A stretch of DNA of 64,000 bases from Symsagittifera roscoffensis (GCF_963678635.1 NC_087067.1:41752696-41816695), one strand, 5' to 3'; counted from the stretch's first letter, positions 44,518-59,500 are shown. Numbers and translations: made by a program. Notes: generated by a model not told the origin, from the sequence alone.

Positions 44518-47500
44518 CTTTAACATTACAATTTGATTAATTAGCGAAAGAGCCAAAAAAGAAATGTTTAACTTAAAAAACGGCTTAGAAAGTTTTAAAA
44601 AAATTTCACGGCTGGATGTTGCTTCATGCAAAAGCAATCAGCACAAAAAAAACTTGATAGTTTTTTTAGATTTTAAAAGTCTGTGCGACTGCCGTTAAAA
44701 ATATTTTCGAAGAAGCGCTCAGCGAATTGTATTTAAACTCACGTTGATACTTTTTTGGGTACCATGTATATTATATTTTCTGCGAGCACCAGGTCTGGGA
44801 CGGTCATCGACAGTACCTGTGGTTTCATACCGCCATACCAACCGCGAAATTGTGGAAGTTTTGCAACGGAAATAACGAGCAATTTGGGTCTGCGAACAAT
44901 TATTTTTAAAGAAGAAAATTGCTTGCGTTCTTTCGTTCAATGTTAAACGAGGCATCTCTTCAGCTTTTTCATAAATGCACGTGAAAACATATCACAAGAA
45001 GCAACAAAATGCAGATTTATTAGGTTTCAACTTATTATTTTTTAAATAGTTCTGAGCTGAACAGATCATGAGAGATGATGACTAGAATCTACACTGAACG
45101 ACAAAATTGAGCGCAAAAATCCAATTTGGACATTTAACCAAAAATTTTCCTTCGACTGACAGCGACTTATCTGAGCTCCCCTCCAAAAAAGAACAACTTA
45201 TGATTTCAAGGGCTCACAAGTTTGCTCCAGGTTATGAAATGTTTCGAGAAATAAAAAAGATTATGGAACCAACAGGGTTCGAACCCCCCGACATCTAGAG
45301 GTAGAGTCTAATGCCTTAATAAATGCCAAATAGAATCGGATTGCACAGACACTGAAAATATTGAGTACTTGTGTTGAGCACTAATTTATAACTCGTAATA
45401 TAACAATCGTTCACTGGTGTTAACAAAAACTGAAAATACCCGAAAAGAACATGCGCCAGCAAAAGAACTTAGCTTTTAAACCAATCAATTACCGGAACCT
45501 TATCATCAAATTTTTCTAACGTACTTGACTAGGAATCAGGAACTCACATAATGAAGCGGATGAAACACTTGCTTATAAATCGCAAAACAGAATTTGAGCT
45601 GTTTATATATATACTGAAATTGAACAAAGAATGTTGCGATTTAAAATGGAAAAAAGCGCTTGCAAAATGTCGGGCAAATACAAGACCAAAATTTGATTTC
45701 AAAATGAATTGTTTTCCACTTGGAAATTTTTGATATAAAACTAAGGGAAAACATTGCCCTTAGTAATTTATGAATAATTTATGTCAAAATGAGACTTTAT
45801 TTACTTAACACAGTGTATTTTACATACAACTGCGATAACACACAATTATTGCATTGCAAGTTAGCAGACAGAAAAGGAAAGAAGAGCCCAAAAGAAAATT
45901 TATAAAAATTCGTAAAAAGCCATAAAGCTTTTAAGCGAAAAAATCAGATTTAGGAAAATCAGAAACACTTTTGAATTACTATGAAGAAAATTGAGTGAAA
46001 AAGAAAAACAAGGATAGCTGGTTTCTGTGCAAGTAGCACAGAATGTTCCCGCCATATTCAACATACAATTGCATATATTTACATACAATTGCGATAGCAC
46101 AATAATAGCATTGCAAGTTAGCAGACAGAAAAGGAAAGAAAAGCCACAAAATTTGTAAAAACTAGCAAAAAATGTGTCAGTGTTTTGCTGATGGAGTGAT
46201 GAAAGAATCAAACCAAAGCCTCTAACTTAGATCAATTCGGCCGCCACAGTAACATAGACAAAATTGAAAATGACAAGAAAAACAAAAAAATATTTGAAAT
46301 TCAAATTTTTTTTGAATTCTTGAAGTTTATTTATTCCCTTAAGTTTATTTTATCCCTTGAAGTTTATTTATTCCCTTGAGTTTATTTATTCCCAAATGGC
46401 GCTGAAATACATTTCAAAAAACATTTGTACTGGGTTAAACCAAAATTTCCGCGGCCTTTCTTACTATAACAAAACTGCTCGCTCGCTTTAATCGCTCGGA
46501 ATTGAACGGAATTTTAAACCAGTTTTTATCGACACTGGGTCAACTTTTTGAAAATTTTTAGATGTCGTTTGACTCAGTGCTGAAAGACCTTCAATATGAT
46601 ACAAAATCCATTCAATCCGATTATTATTTGTGGTAAATGATTCGAGTGACAAAAACAAAATGAGCTGACCTAATTTTTGAAAAAATCTCGTTTCAGAAAA
46701 AATAGATGCCATTAAAGCTCTTCGAATTTCTACAACAATTTATGATTGGCATTTTTTTGATAACTTAAGCCCAATTTGAGACAACTGGATCAATAAGTAA
46801 AATTTATATTTCGCTGGAAAATCTGAGAATATATTCCACTTTCGAAACTAGAAGTCGAGCACGTTTTTCGTGACCTTTACACTTTTGCGGTTCGATAGTG
46901 GAGCTTGCCTTCCATTTAGCAAAGGAAATAAACTAAACTTAAAAAGAAATTACTATTCAAACCACGAAAAAGTTAATTGGAGCCTGAACAAAATTTAAGT
47001 TTTTTCTGGAAAAAAAACTAAACAAAAATCACCAACCCCTATAGAAGAGTATTCACTACTTTCAGGAAGCCAGTAGATTCAAATATTTTATCAATAACAA
47101 TAAAAAAAATAAAATAATTTGAGCATCTCACCGCCGGAATGGAGTCGTGCTTCAAATAGTTTTGTTTAACAAGTTGTTACCCGAAACAAGTCTGAAAAAA
47201 CTCGCAAGCGTTTAAATGCTTATTTCGTTTGATTTATTCATTTGAAAAAATTCGTTTTCGATGCGAAAATTAGTCACACTTGCCATCAGACAGCGAAATA
47301 TATGTGAGCACAAAATCCTTTAAAAAATCAGACTTTCAGTTTATGAACTGTTAGAAGTTCATTTCGTTTTTATTCAAAGACTGACCCAAAAAGTTTGTTG
47401 GAAAATTATAACAAAGGCGAAGCTGCCTTCGCAAACAAGCGATAAAATTGTCAAAGCTAGCTCTCAAATGCTAAAAAAAAATAACGTGAAAATTAGAAAA

Positions 47501-50500
47501 TGTTTCGACGATGAATTCAAAATGCATCAACTGTTTAAACTTATTATTAATCGAATATCAAAGCACATGCTACCAAAAAGTCGTAGAGGTTCCACCAAAA
47601 ATGGCACCAAAATTTGCGTTGGGAAAACGGCACCAATATACTTAGGTTGGGAAAAAAACGAATAGTCGTACTATTACACTACGCTTGGAAGGGGAAAAAC
47701 TAGCCACTATTATAGCAGATACAACTGAGAATATTTAATTGCCAATGCTATGCCAGCCAACGTTTTACCATTGAGCACTTTATTGCGAAGTGGGTTAAAA
47801 AAGTGAGCTTCGTAATATGACACTACGCTAGCTAGTCTCTCATGCAACTTTGGTCAACATTTCCTGCCTAAAAATCGCAAACTGCACCATTTCCGGTAAC
47901 TTGGTGAGCAACTTTTGTCTATATCAAAATCACACCATCTAAAATCATTGCTGAGAGAAGGTCAGAAAACTGTGAATCAACTCATGGAACGCAAAAAAAA
48001 AATATTTTTCAACCATCGATATCTTGACCTAAAAATCTCTTCACTGACGAAACATGCAGAAAAAATACTTTTACAAGCTAAAGAAAATCAAATCTGGAGA
48101 ACACTGTTTATATTTTTTGAACATGAACATAGCTCAACTGACTTGTAAAAAAAAGCCGATCTAATTTCAACACTGGCGAAATTGCACATTCGAAGAGGGT
48201 AAAAAAGCAACGTATTTCAGACGATTTGAAACAGCAATCGGCTGGTTTCGTAAAATTCATTCCCTATGGGAAAATCATACAAGTTTCCATGTACGTCAGT
48301 GAGCTCATACTGAGCAACAAATTACTGTTCACAAGTTTAGTCATCTATTTAGTTTGCAACTTCACTTTTAGTTTGCAACCAAGTTTATAAACCAAGTGAG
48401 ATGAAATGCGCGGACACCCCCCCCCCCCCCACGGAACTCGACCCCTGACTACCCAAAGGGTCACCCCATTTGGTACTATTTTAGGTAATCTATCGCCCGC
48501 CGAAAAAAAAAACACAATTTTTTGGTCAAAACTTTCTTCAAATTTTGTATTTCAGAAAATTTGGACAAAATAGGGTCTTTATGATGATTTGGGAAAGCTA
48601 GGAAAATTAATTTGGATGACCTAAAAAAGTCAACAAAGTTTTCTTAAGTTTAAAGTTAAATTTTTTGAAAATCCGCTGAGAAAAAATAGATCCACCCCTG
48701 GTATAACTAAACTCAAAAAGCCGACAATCACAAAAAAATTATCCAATTAGTGAAAAAATCTGTATTAGGCACTTACCTTTTCAAACGTAAATTTTCTTGC
48801 CTTAGGAACTTCTTCAGCTAACTTTTCTTTTTCAACTTCATTCTCAAACCCAACCGTTTCTCCATCCGACGAGGGTGATTTCGGATCTACTGAAGGGACA
48901 TTAAGCTTTTCGGTCTCGCTACTAGTATTCAAAACTGAACTCTCATCTTGCGCTATAGTTTCTTCGCGCGACGAACAAGGATCAATGCGCTGATGACCAG
49001 GTACATTAATTTCTACTCTAGCTAAAACGTCTTCCTCGCGTATTTGGACAGTTTCGAAGGAGTTTGTTGAAGATGTCAACGTTTTATCGCTGGGACTGGG
49101 CGTTGTTTCATCCCCGTACTCATGCAAAGATCGACTGCCGAGAGCTGGGAGGCTATAAATATATTTTTTTATAGTTTAGATTGCTGAAAAATAATCAACC
49201 CTCTGAAAAATATGTGCTCGATATAGCAGTTCACGATATCTGTTTAGATGTCACCTTATTGGGTAAGCACGCAAACACTTCCAGTAACTTTCTGTTTATA
49301 TATTCAGAAAATTGTATGGAACCTATTCTGCCGACAGATAATTAATACGTTTAAAACTATCATTAAATTATCTAGGACTTACTTGATTGAAGTTGGTTTA
49401 ATGGGTGGAGGCGTTTTAATATTAATATTAAACTCTGCAGAGCTCTTGTTGGAGTCCACTGTTTCAAATGAACTTTCAATATTTGTTTCTTTCCGAGTAT
49501 TTGTATAAACGGTGTCCTTTTGTTCAATACTTTTGTTTTTAGCTTCGGTTTCTGAATTCTGCTGTTTTTGTTCGGGAAGTTTTTGCAATATATTTTCATC
49601 ACTTTCTGCTTCTTCATCTGAGCCTTGGAAGTCAAAAACGTCTGAAGGCTTCACGATAGATGAGAGCGTTGGCTTGGAAGGTTTTAAGGCAGTTGACTTA
49701 TTAGGCTCTGAAAGAAATAGACTCGAAGTAGCTGTTCCCAAAGCCTTTTCTTGGAACTGACTGACCGGCTTTTCTTGGAGCTGAAATAGCACTAAACTTC
49801 AGTATTGAACCCTTTATTTGAACTTTTCCAATCAGGATCAAAACAGAACTATCAAAACATTGCTACCAGCCTTTTGGAAAAGTTTCATGGACAAGGGGAC
49901 CGGACAAATTTTGAATTTCAAGAATCTTCTAGCGACACTTGTTTCATAAAATTGACACAAATAAAGAAAACTGGAAGAATCAATAGATAAATCTTGCTTT
50001 CCTTTAACTGAATAAATTTGAATTGATCTTACAAAAAAATCAGAAACCAAACCTCGGAAGATCTAAGCAAATATATAAGCTTCTTCAATGCGTTCAGTAA
50101 CACTTGAAAAGATTAATCCTTTGAATATTCTTGCGAAAAATGCAGCAAAAAGGAACATAATCTTACCGTTTTCAACAACAGCAGACGAAAATTTTCTTCC
50201 ATACAAATAAGCGAAACAGAGCTTCGCAACATTTGCACCATACCATTGCAAAATAGCGGACAGAAAATGAGAAAGCCGTCAAATCGATTAAAAAAAGAAA
50301 AAGGAAAAAAACTACACTACTAACTACATTTACGTTTTTCTCAAATGATGTTCAATTAGAGGAAGGCATCTCGGGGGAAAATCATGCCAAAAAATATCGA
50401 GCGGCAGCTAAGCCGAGGATTCTTATTAGGCGCCACTTGAACCTAAAACAAAACTGTTGAGACAAAAAAATAACGAGCTATCAAATTCTGAAATTCAACA

Positions 50501-53500
50501 GAGGAAATAAAATACAAACTTTTTTTCAAGCAACGCAATATTAGATGACTCAGCCGATATAATATAAATCGAAACCACTTAATGAGCTATCAAATTCTGA
50601 AAATCAACAGAGGAAATAAAATAAAAACTTTTTTTTCAAGCAACGCAATATTAGATGACTCAGCCGATATAATATAAATCGAAACCACTTAATCAGCTGA
50701 ATAAAACTTACATTTACTTACTCCTCTTACTAACTAAATTTACGTTTTTCTCAAATGATGTTCAATTAGAGGAAGGCATCTCGGGGAAAAATCATGCCAA
50801 AAAAATCTCGAGCGGCAACTAAGCCGAGGATTCTTGAGTAGACGCCACTGGAACCTAAAACAAAACTGTTGAGACAAAAAATAACGAGCTATCAAATTCT
50901 GAAATTCAACAGAGGAAATAAAATAAAAACTTTTTTTCAAGCAACGCAATATTAGATGACTCAGCCGATATAATATAAATCGAAACCACTTAATGAGCTG
51001 AATAAAATTTCTAAGCAAAAAAACTGGACAAAATCAGGCTAATTAAACTTGAAAACTACAAGAAGAAATCATAACATCTCTTAGTTATGAAAAAAATGCA
51101 AAAACTACAACAAAAATCCGCGGTGTGGCAACTAAACCGACAAAAAATAAGAAGACAACCAGCTTTTTACTTTCGGACCGGATTCGAACTCAGGACATTT
51201 GTTGTCCCCGATATAGACGTTACCTCTAGACTGAGGGTGCCAAAGAAGACGTCGCATTTGAATTAAAATCAAGTAAACATTCCAAAAAGGAAGAAACTTC
51301 TTTATAACGCTTGCAACTGTTAGGGCAGAAAAAATTAAGGCAGGCAAAAATTTGTCTACAACTGGAAAATATTTAACGTCATCAATCAAACACAGCAAAA
51401 ATAGATTGAAACCTGTCAATGAACAAGTATAGCCAAAGAACTTTCGAATTTCGAAAAAAATTGACGCTTTTTAAACAAAACAAACGAAATAAAGCTCTTT
51501 AAGTTTCAACGACCATTTATGAGCGTTATTTTTCAGCCAACCCTGGAAAGACTGAATTGAAAAACTGGTATCTTCATATCACTTACGCATAAAGCTTCAA
51601 CCTCTGGAGCTGTTTCTGCTTGTTTACTTGGCTTCAATTCGTTATTTTCTTCCAAACCCTCTTTCTTTGCATCATCTGAAGTTTTCTCCGGTTGTTCTTC
51701 TGGTTTTTCTTCATCCTCTTTTTCTTTTCCATCGGCTCCGAAAAGAACAGTTCTTTTCCGCGTGCGAGGCAGGTTGTCTTCGAACACTTGAACTTTAGTC
51801 GTATCAGGGCAGCACAGTTTGCATTGCCTGGAAACAGTGTATGTCATAAACAGAGGTTTTGAGTGACTTTTAAATCCCCATTACCAAACTATCTTTTACT
51901 AAAGTTAACATATTTTCGTTTTTCATACAGTCGAAGAGATTAAATCAACCAATCAATATTTCATTCAACTTTATCAGTCATTAATCAATTGTCTTTATAA
52001 TAAGTCAACATGAAACTTAAGAATTTTTCTTATAGAGCGGCCGTAGCCGAACGGGTAAAACTCGCAGCCTTAAACACAAGGGTTGTGTTTTCGAACCCAA
52101 TTTCGATCACGGTCGAAGGTCGTAATGCCATCCGCCTCCTCAAACTAGGAACGGAACGACTACGTCAAAATTGATGACACCACCTTGCGCAAGGAACTTA
52201 GGAAGGAATGGATCATCGAATAATTTAAAAACATTCTTCGACATTTCTTTGACTTAATTGATTTTAATCAAACTATTGACGTCATTGATTTTTACCAAAT
52301 TATTGACGTCATAGATTTTTAACAAAAAACGTGCTAAGTGAGATGCAAAGTGGCCCCAAATCCACCTTACATGTTCACACAGAAGCAAAGCAGAGCTTCG
52401 CACCATTTGCGATGGAAAATGAATGATTACGAAGACTAACAGATAAACCGACAAATCGAAAAATAAAAAGCTTCAAAAATATAAATAATAAAAAAAAAAC
52501 AGAAATCTTGGAACCAAATTAACTGCATCATAAGAAGACTTACAAAAGCAAAGCTTCGCATTACATGCGATACAACACATACAGAGCACGGCAAAATAAC
52601 CGACAGAAATTGAGATAAAGCGTTGATAAAAAAACGTCAAAAAACGTTGTTAAAAAATTGTCTTTATTTTCTCTCGAATAAAAAATATTTCCAAGTAAAT
52701 ATACCAAGAAGTAAGACATTGTAGTGAATAAGTAATGAAACTAAAGTTAAAAAGCAGTTACAAAGCCGACAAATCTTGGGTACACATACACTGCGCCAAA
52801 TTTATATATATATATATATATATCTATATTTTTTTGAAATTCAAAAAAGTATACATCTCCCCTCAAAAAATTTAGGTGAAACCTTGCACTCAAACGACTC
52901 CAAAAGAGTCCTCTAAGCCGATATAAAAATAGCCAAAACCTTTCAAGCCGATTAAAAAGAAAAAATGATATACTGAGCTTTTAAGTTTATTTTTACGTTA
53001 GACGTTACAATATAAGTTGTCAAAACTAACATTACCAGCCAAAACCGTTTAATTGAAAAAAAAGAAAATAAATAAAACTATCTAAAACCAGACTTGATAA
53101 ATTTACAACTTACAGAAGTTGCAATTATAGTAAAAACTGTTAAAATCAAACTAAAATTCTTGCCGATAAAAACCGAACCAGGTACTGAAAATGACTTCAA
53201 TCAAAACGGAAAATGAACCGACGAAAAGCATGAAGCTCAAACGAATGAACCGACGAAAAGCACGATGATCAAGAAGTAGAGAATCCGCTGAGAAATCTGA
53301 ACATTAAAATTCACTTTCGAAACTAGAAGTCGATCACGTTTTCGGGATCTTTACGCTTTCGCTATTCAATAGCGGAGTTTGCCTTTCTTTTAACAAAGGA
53401 AACGAACTGAACTTGAAAAGAAATCGAAATTCAAACCGCGAAAAAGTAAGTTTCAGCCTGGACAAATTTAAGACTTTTTATGAAAAAAAAAACGAATAAA

Positions 53501-56500
53501 AAATCATCACGACCTATGTAAGAGTCTGAATTACGTTCATCGATACTTAATTATTTCCTGAAACGGACTCCAAATTGAAACCTAAACGAAAGTAATTTTA
53601 TATGAATTTTCAAGAAATTGATCATGTAGCTATTGAGGGTGAAATTAACCATTCTCACTTAAATTGACCACTGTGTGAAGTTATTTACGAGAAAAGTCTG
53701 GTACCCGATTGGAATAACTTTGCTTATCGCAATGTTAACAATAACCTCCCAATACAGCCCTATTACATCCTATTTTTACTTACCATAGCCATTTTTCTCC
53801 TTTCTTTGGCACTCGACTCAGTGGAGGATCTAGACAGTTGATATGGAAATGCATCTTGCACGAGTCACACTGTATCAGCAGATGTTGATTATTTCTCAAT
53901 TTACACACATCACATTTCTGCAACACCAGCAAAACCTCCTCGTCGTGGAGCGAATCTTGGGAGGCCTCGACAGTATCACTTTTATTGTTTCTAGCACCAA
54001 CTACAGTCGAGCCGCTGCTCTTTTTAACAGTCTGTTGTTGACTTAACAGCTCTAAACTCGATGTACACGTAACGGGTAAAGCATATTCTAGATTTGTCAT
54101 TCCTTTCAAGTTTTGGGTCGCAGATATAAGTTGTTCGACTCTTTTGTTCACGACAATTTGCATGTTGTCAACGCCGTGGTTGATTTTCCGCAACTTCTTC
54201 TCAAGGTCGTAAAGCTCGTCTTTAAGTTCTTTGTTCCGAGTGACGTTCGAAACTATTGATTTTTCTAATTCTTCAAACCTCCTTTCACGATCTAAAGACA
54301 AAAAATAGACTGTTCAGATTTCATCATTCGAATTTGAAGATCTGAAACGTAAATACAGTGCTGATTTAAAATATCCGGAAAAACAAACAAAAATGGTAAT
54401 TTCACACGGGTTTTTCTCAAATTGAGTTAAGATTAGAATAAAATGATCATAGCCCACTAACAGTTGGAAAAGAGTAATGAACGCAAAGAAACTGAAAAAA
54501 ACCTTTAAAGCTCTTTGAATTTGTAGAACAATTTATGATGAACACTTTTGTGTTAGAATTAACCGAATTTGAGAAAACTGGATCAATAGGCAAAACTTTA
54601 ATTTCGCTGAGAAAACTGATAACTATTTTCCATTTTCGAAATTAGAAGTCGATCACGTTTTTCGTGACCTTTACAATTTTACTGTTCGATAGTGGAGTTT
54701 GCCTTCCTTTTAACAATAGAAATGCACTGAACTTACAAAGAAATCACAGGTAAAACCGCAAAAAAATTAAAATTGAGCGTGAGCAAATTTTAAGACTTTT
54801 TCCTAAAAAACAACAAACAAAAAATCAGCAAGACCTATATAAGATTCTTCACTGCGTTCATTTCGAAACTCTCAACCAAAATTTCACCCCAAAAATGGGT
54901 AATTATGGCTTTAACGCTGAACAAACCAAGTTAATTGAAGAGAAAGTTATATCGAAAGAAGCCTCTTACAAAGCACAACAAATTTCTACACAGAGGCTAA
55001 GCTGCGCTTCACAAACACTAGCGAGAAGCAGCTCTATAAAGTGCAATAAGAAAAGTAGAAATAAGCCTCGAATTAGTCAGACAAAATTCTGCTACGTCTC
55101 GGATTCGATATGCGACCTAGAGATTATGAGTCGCACGCACTACCCACTCAGCCACGGACGCTTAATAAATCACAAACACTAGCCACAAATAAAGCAGAGA
55201 ATAGATGCTATGAAACCCAATGCTACAGATCGTGATTATAGCAAAGGTGCCACCAACGAAGTGAATTTGCAAATTCATTTTGATAAAAAAGAAGGTTTGT
55301 ACTACTACACAAACGCTCGCAAGGTCGCTAGAGTAAAAAATTGAATGAGAGAGTTTTGGAAGTGTTTCTTTCCCGGGTTGACCAAAAATGCTAATCATAT
55401 AATTTTCATATATGGAAAAATGCCAGTCATACACTTTGAAAATGCTAATAAAACCCTTTACTACAAAAAATAGCATGAAAAGTCTATGATTAGTGACTTT
55501 TCATAAATGGAAATTGTATGATTAGCATTTTTCCATAAAGCGATAAAGATTGAAAGTAAACAAACAACATAATGAAAGTAACAAAACTGTAAAATTTGGC
55601 AAACAATTTCAAAAACGATCTTTTCTAAAATTTGAATTTTTAATTAATCAGGCATGAATCAAGGCATGCAAAAACCTACCATACAAAACAAATAAGCTTG
55701 CTGAGCGTTTTTGAAAAAAGTCAAGAGAAAAGGAAAAAAATCCAGCAATGGTCTATGGAAGTCGACCCGGGCTTCTTTGACTTTGTTGGGCTGTGTAATA
55801 GGCTTCTTTTGATATAATTTTCTCATCAATTGGTACTTTCAGCGTATTTCTTGATTAATCATAAAAAGCCAAAACTACCAATTTTTGGGGTGAAATTTTG
55901 GTTGAGAATTTCGAAAAAAAAGAGTGCATTTAAATTTGGTTGAGAATTTTAAATTTAAATTGCATATGAATTCGGGTATAGTTCTAAGCAGCCTTTGTTC
56001 TCTTCACTTATTGTCTATTTGAGAAAGACGCGTTTGAATTTTCGATGTTGTTTGTTGTGTCCGATTAAATTAAATCAGCACTGTTGTCATATACAAAGAT
56101 TAACTCAAGATTACGAAATAAAACTCTTTCTCAATACTTCGGCATACCTTGGAAGTAAGCCACAAAATTGACGTCAAACGCTGGCGTCAAGTACCACTTA
56201 TTGGCCACATTCACATTCAGCTCCAGAGGAACTCCCTTGAATGTCTTGCCTAGGTCTTCTGCCCTCTGGGTTAGAATTCGACTCACAGCAGGCACAGTTG
56301 AAACCAGCCTCTGGTTCGGGTTCTCTGGGAACCAGGACTCTATGTTTTTTCTACTGTCCAGGTACTTTGCACTTTGCCGATCGAATCGTCGTTCAATTTT
56401 GCCCTAAAAGTAAAAATTATTCAAATGCTTGAATTATGAGCTCAAGAAGCGTTGATAACTTTATAACCCTTCTCTAGTTTAATACATTCCAGCCCATCCC

Positions 56501-59500
56501 AGAAAAACTAGATAACTGAAGGTTCTGCCCAGCTAAAACTGTCGAGTTATTTATCTACTTTTTTAGGATAACCCAAACCGAAGTTGAAAATTTCAATGTT
56601 AAGTCGAAGGCATTAGGGATGTTTACTGTCATTAATTAACAAAACGTACTGTCATGCAGCAAGTGAAGTTAGAGATTTGTTTCTGCAAACTCTTGTAGGC
56701 TCTCAGTCTAGACTTGATGGTGTCTGAGTCGGAATGCACTTTGCAGTAGGCGAAGAAGTTCACAGCACTTGGGTGACCAGCACCGTTTCCTCCGCCCAAA
56801 ACATCTACATCATTTTGAGGCTTCGAAGTGTCCTGAAGAACAATGACTCATACTTGATAAAATCATCATTTTGCGAAATTACAAAGAGCAATTGAGAAAA
56901 TAACTTACAGCTGCTTCGGCCTCCGCCAGAAACCCCATCTTTTGTCCACTGAAAATTTAAAAGCTAATTGAAATATGTTGAAATATTTAAAATGGTACAA
57001 AAGTTGGTTGTAGGTAGCGCATCGCCTGATTTTTGCATTTATTTAGATTTTTTTGATGGTTTACTCATTCACAGCAGAATTTACACAAAGAGTTAGTGAT
57101 TATACAAGCAAATTACAAACCAAGAAGGATGGAAGTATGTTTTGCAGCGGCCAGCACCGCATTGGAGCGTAATGCCCGACCTTGAGAACCTCTCATCCTC
57201 ACAGAACATACACTGCTTAGCACCCCAGAGCTGATATGGAATAGTCTGTAGACATGCATTTTCTAATCTGTCAGTCTCGCCAAAAGACACCTGGTGTATA
57301 TAGAGGCCACACACTACATGTATCCACTTATTCACGTCTGTTCGTTTGTAGATACCCCCTATAGACGGGCAAAGTTCGCAAGGGGGAGGGGTTTTTAGTC
57401 CTGCGAGACAAACAGAGCAGAACCAAGGCTCGGTTTCGGACCCATCGCTCGATTCTGATTGGTTGTCCGAAGCCGAATCGACGTCAGGGTAATCACCGTA
57501 GCATCCTTCGTGTACTGAGACTCCACATTTGTCGCATTGGACAATGTAGTCGTCTAATTCACCTTCGGTTAGAAGACACACTGCACATAGTAGAGGTTGA
57601 GTTACAGTTGTGGAGCCAATAGCATCTATTACATTGGTAACGGACTGTTGTTGACCGAACTGAAAATATTCGTTAACTTTACTTAGGAGGTATCACTTTT
57701 AAAAAAGCCTGTAATTCAGTAGTAATTTCATTTTTTTTGTGACTTTTTCAAATTCGCAAATCATTCGACTATGGTCATCAGGACTTGATGTTATACAGGA
57801 CTTTTGCTCAGAAAAAGTAGGCATTCTTCAACTTAATATTTTTTTGTTAATCCTCTCTCATTTTAGTGTTTCTTTTTTCTCTCCATTACGCTGGATTGTT
57901 TTTTGTAATCATCAAAATTTCTACGTGACAAAACAGCCTTCCATAGGACAATAAGTAACTCAATACATGAATTTCGAGGTCTATCTGCAAACAAGATGTA
58001 TAAGAAGAACATAAACAACAGCCAATTGGAAAAGTTTCAATGAAATCAAGAATCAGAAAAACAATGATTGGTTTTCTTTTTAAAAATATTTAAACTTTCG
58101 AAATTTGAAAAAAACACCTTCAGGCTCTTTTTTGTCTTTTATGACTGTTTCTTTTTTATGAAGGAAACACAATTTGAGAATCTGAATTACAAGATAAAAA
58201 AGATAAAAAGAAGAAACAGAGTCAATAGTTGCATATCCCGCAAAGGTCAGATTAGATTTTCTTCTACAACATGGTATCACTGAAGAGAATACACACATCA
58301 ATTACAGGTCGAATCAGCTCAAACGCGTCTTTTCCCGACAATGTTGTAGAAGAAACTATAATCTGACCTGTTCAGGATGTAAATTTCCCGGCTAAAAATA
58401 ACATTTTCTTTTACTTCTGAGTGTCGATTGAAAGCAAGTTGAATTTTTTAAGTTTAAAAAGCAATTTTGTAACGTAGAAATTTGACAAACGCGAAAAAGT
58501 ACGAGAGGAAAAGAAAGTCTTTGCTGCCTACTAAAAACTTTTCGAATTTGAACTTTCCGAAGCGTCGTTCTCACCTTGTCTAGAGTTTTGTCGAGGTCTT
58601 CGTCGCTACTGTCGGCAACATCGCCCAAGACCTTAAAAATATACAGGTCAGTGCATAGTTCGCAGTTACTATGATAATGCAACAGCCAAATACAAAAAAA
58701 AATGCACAGAATAATTCGAATACATATCTGCCTATTAATTTCAGCTTTGGAAAATAATTTTATAACAGGAAACCAAATTAACATTACAAAGGCTGTAAAA
58801 CAATAATCCACTCTCTCCTGCCGATATATTTGATCTGATTTTGTACGGTGAAAAAACAAAAACGCATTTTTAGCCCCGGGACCTACTCAATGCAGGGTCA
58901 ACCGTGGGGGAGAGGGGTTGTCATCCATTTCACCGTAGCCGGTTCCTTAAGCAAGTGCTTACTTACATTTTGAAGCTGCTCTTCGCTTTCAGATTCATCT
59001 TCATCATCTTCTTTATTGCTATCAGCAGAAGCACCTATTGAAACAGATATATCAGTACCAACATTTAAAAAGAACTTTGATCGTAATTACAAAAATCAAG
59101 CAATTTTTAAAAACCCATGATTATCAAATCCCCATTTCTTGCTCTTCAAAGCAATCTGCATTTCTTGAAATCAATCGTAGCATTGCCACAGAAGCGAAGC
59201 TGCGCTTCGCAAACACTTTACGAGAACACGACAAAAAGCAGCTTTATAAAGTGAATAAAAAAATAGAAATAAGCCTCGAATTAGAAAAACTTTGCTGGTA
59301 TTGGATTCGTGCATCATCGTCCAGGGTTGGCTTGTTAATTAACACCATGTTAATTAACACTGTTTTTTAACGTTTTTTAACGTTAAAAACATCGAGATTT
59401 TAACTTTTTTAACATTTTATATTTAAACGAAGTAGTTTTTGCAATACAGCTCCAAAACATTTGCTCGGAATTGGCTTTTGTTTGTTTTCTCAGAAACGCC

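Noticed and set aside
52034-52110. tRNA-Leu-like gene
   Set aside because: A and B boxes are present but no acceptor-stem closure, and a SINE-like body follows.
52255-52325. CRE-like TGACGTCA sites as regulatory elements
   Set aside because: They are part of a short tandem repeat deep in an intron; no promoter context.
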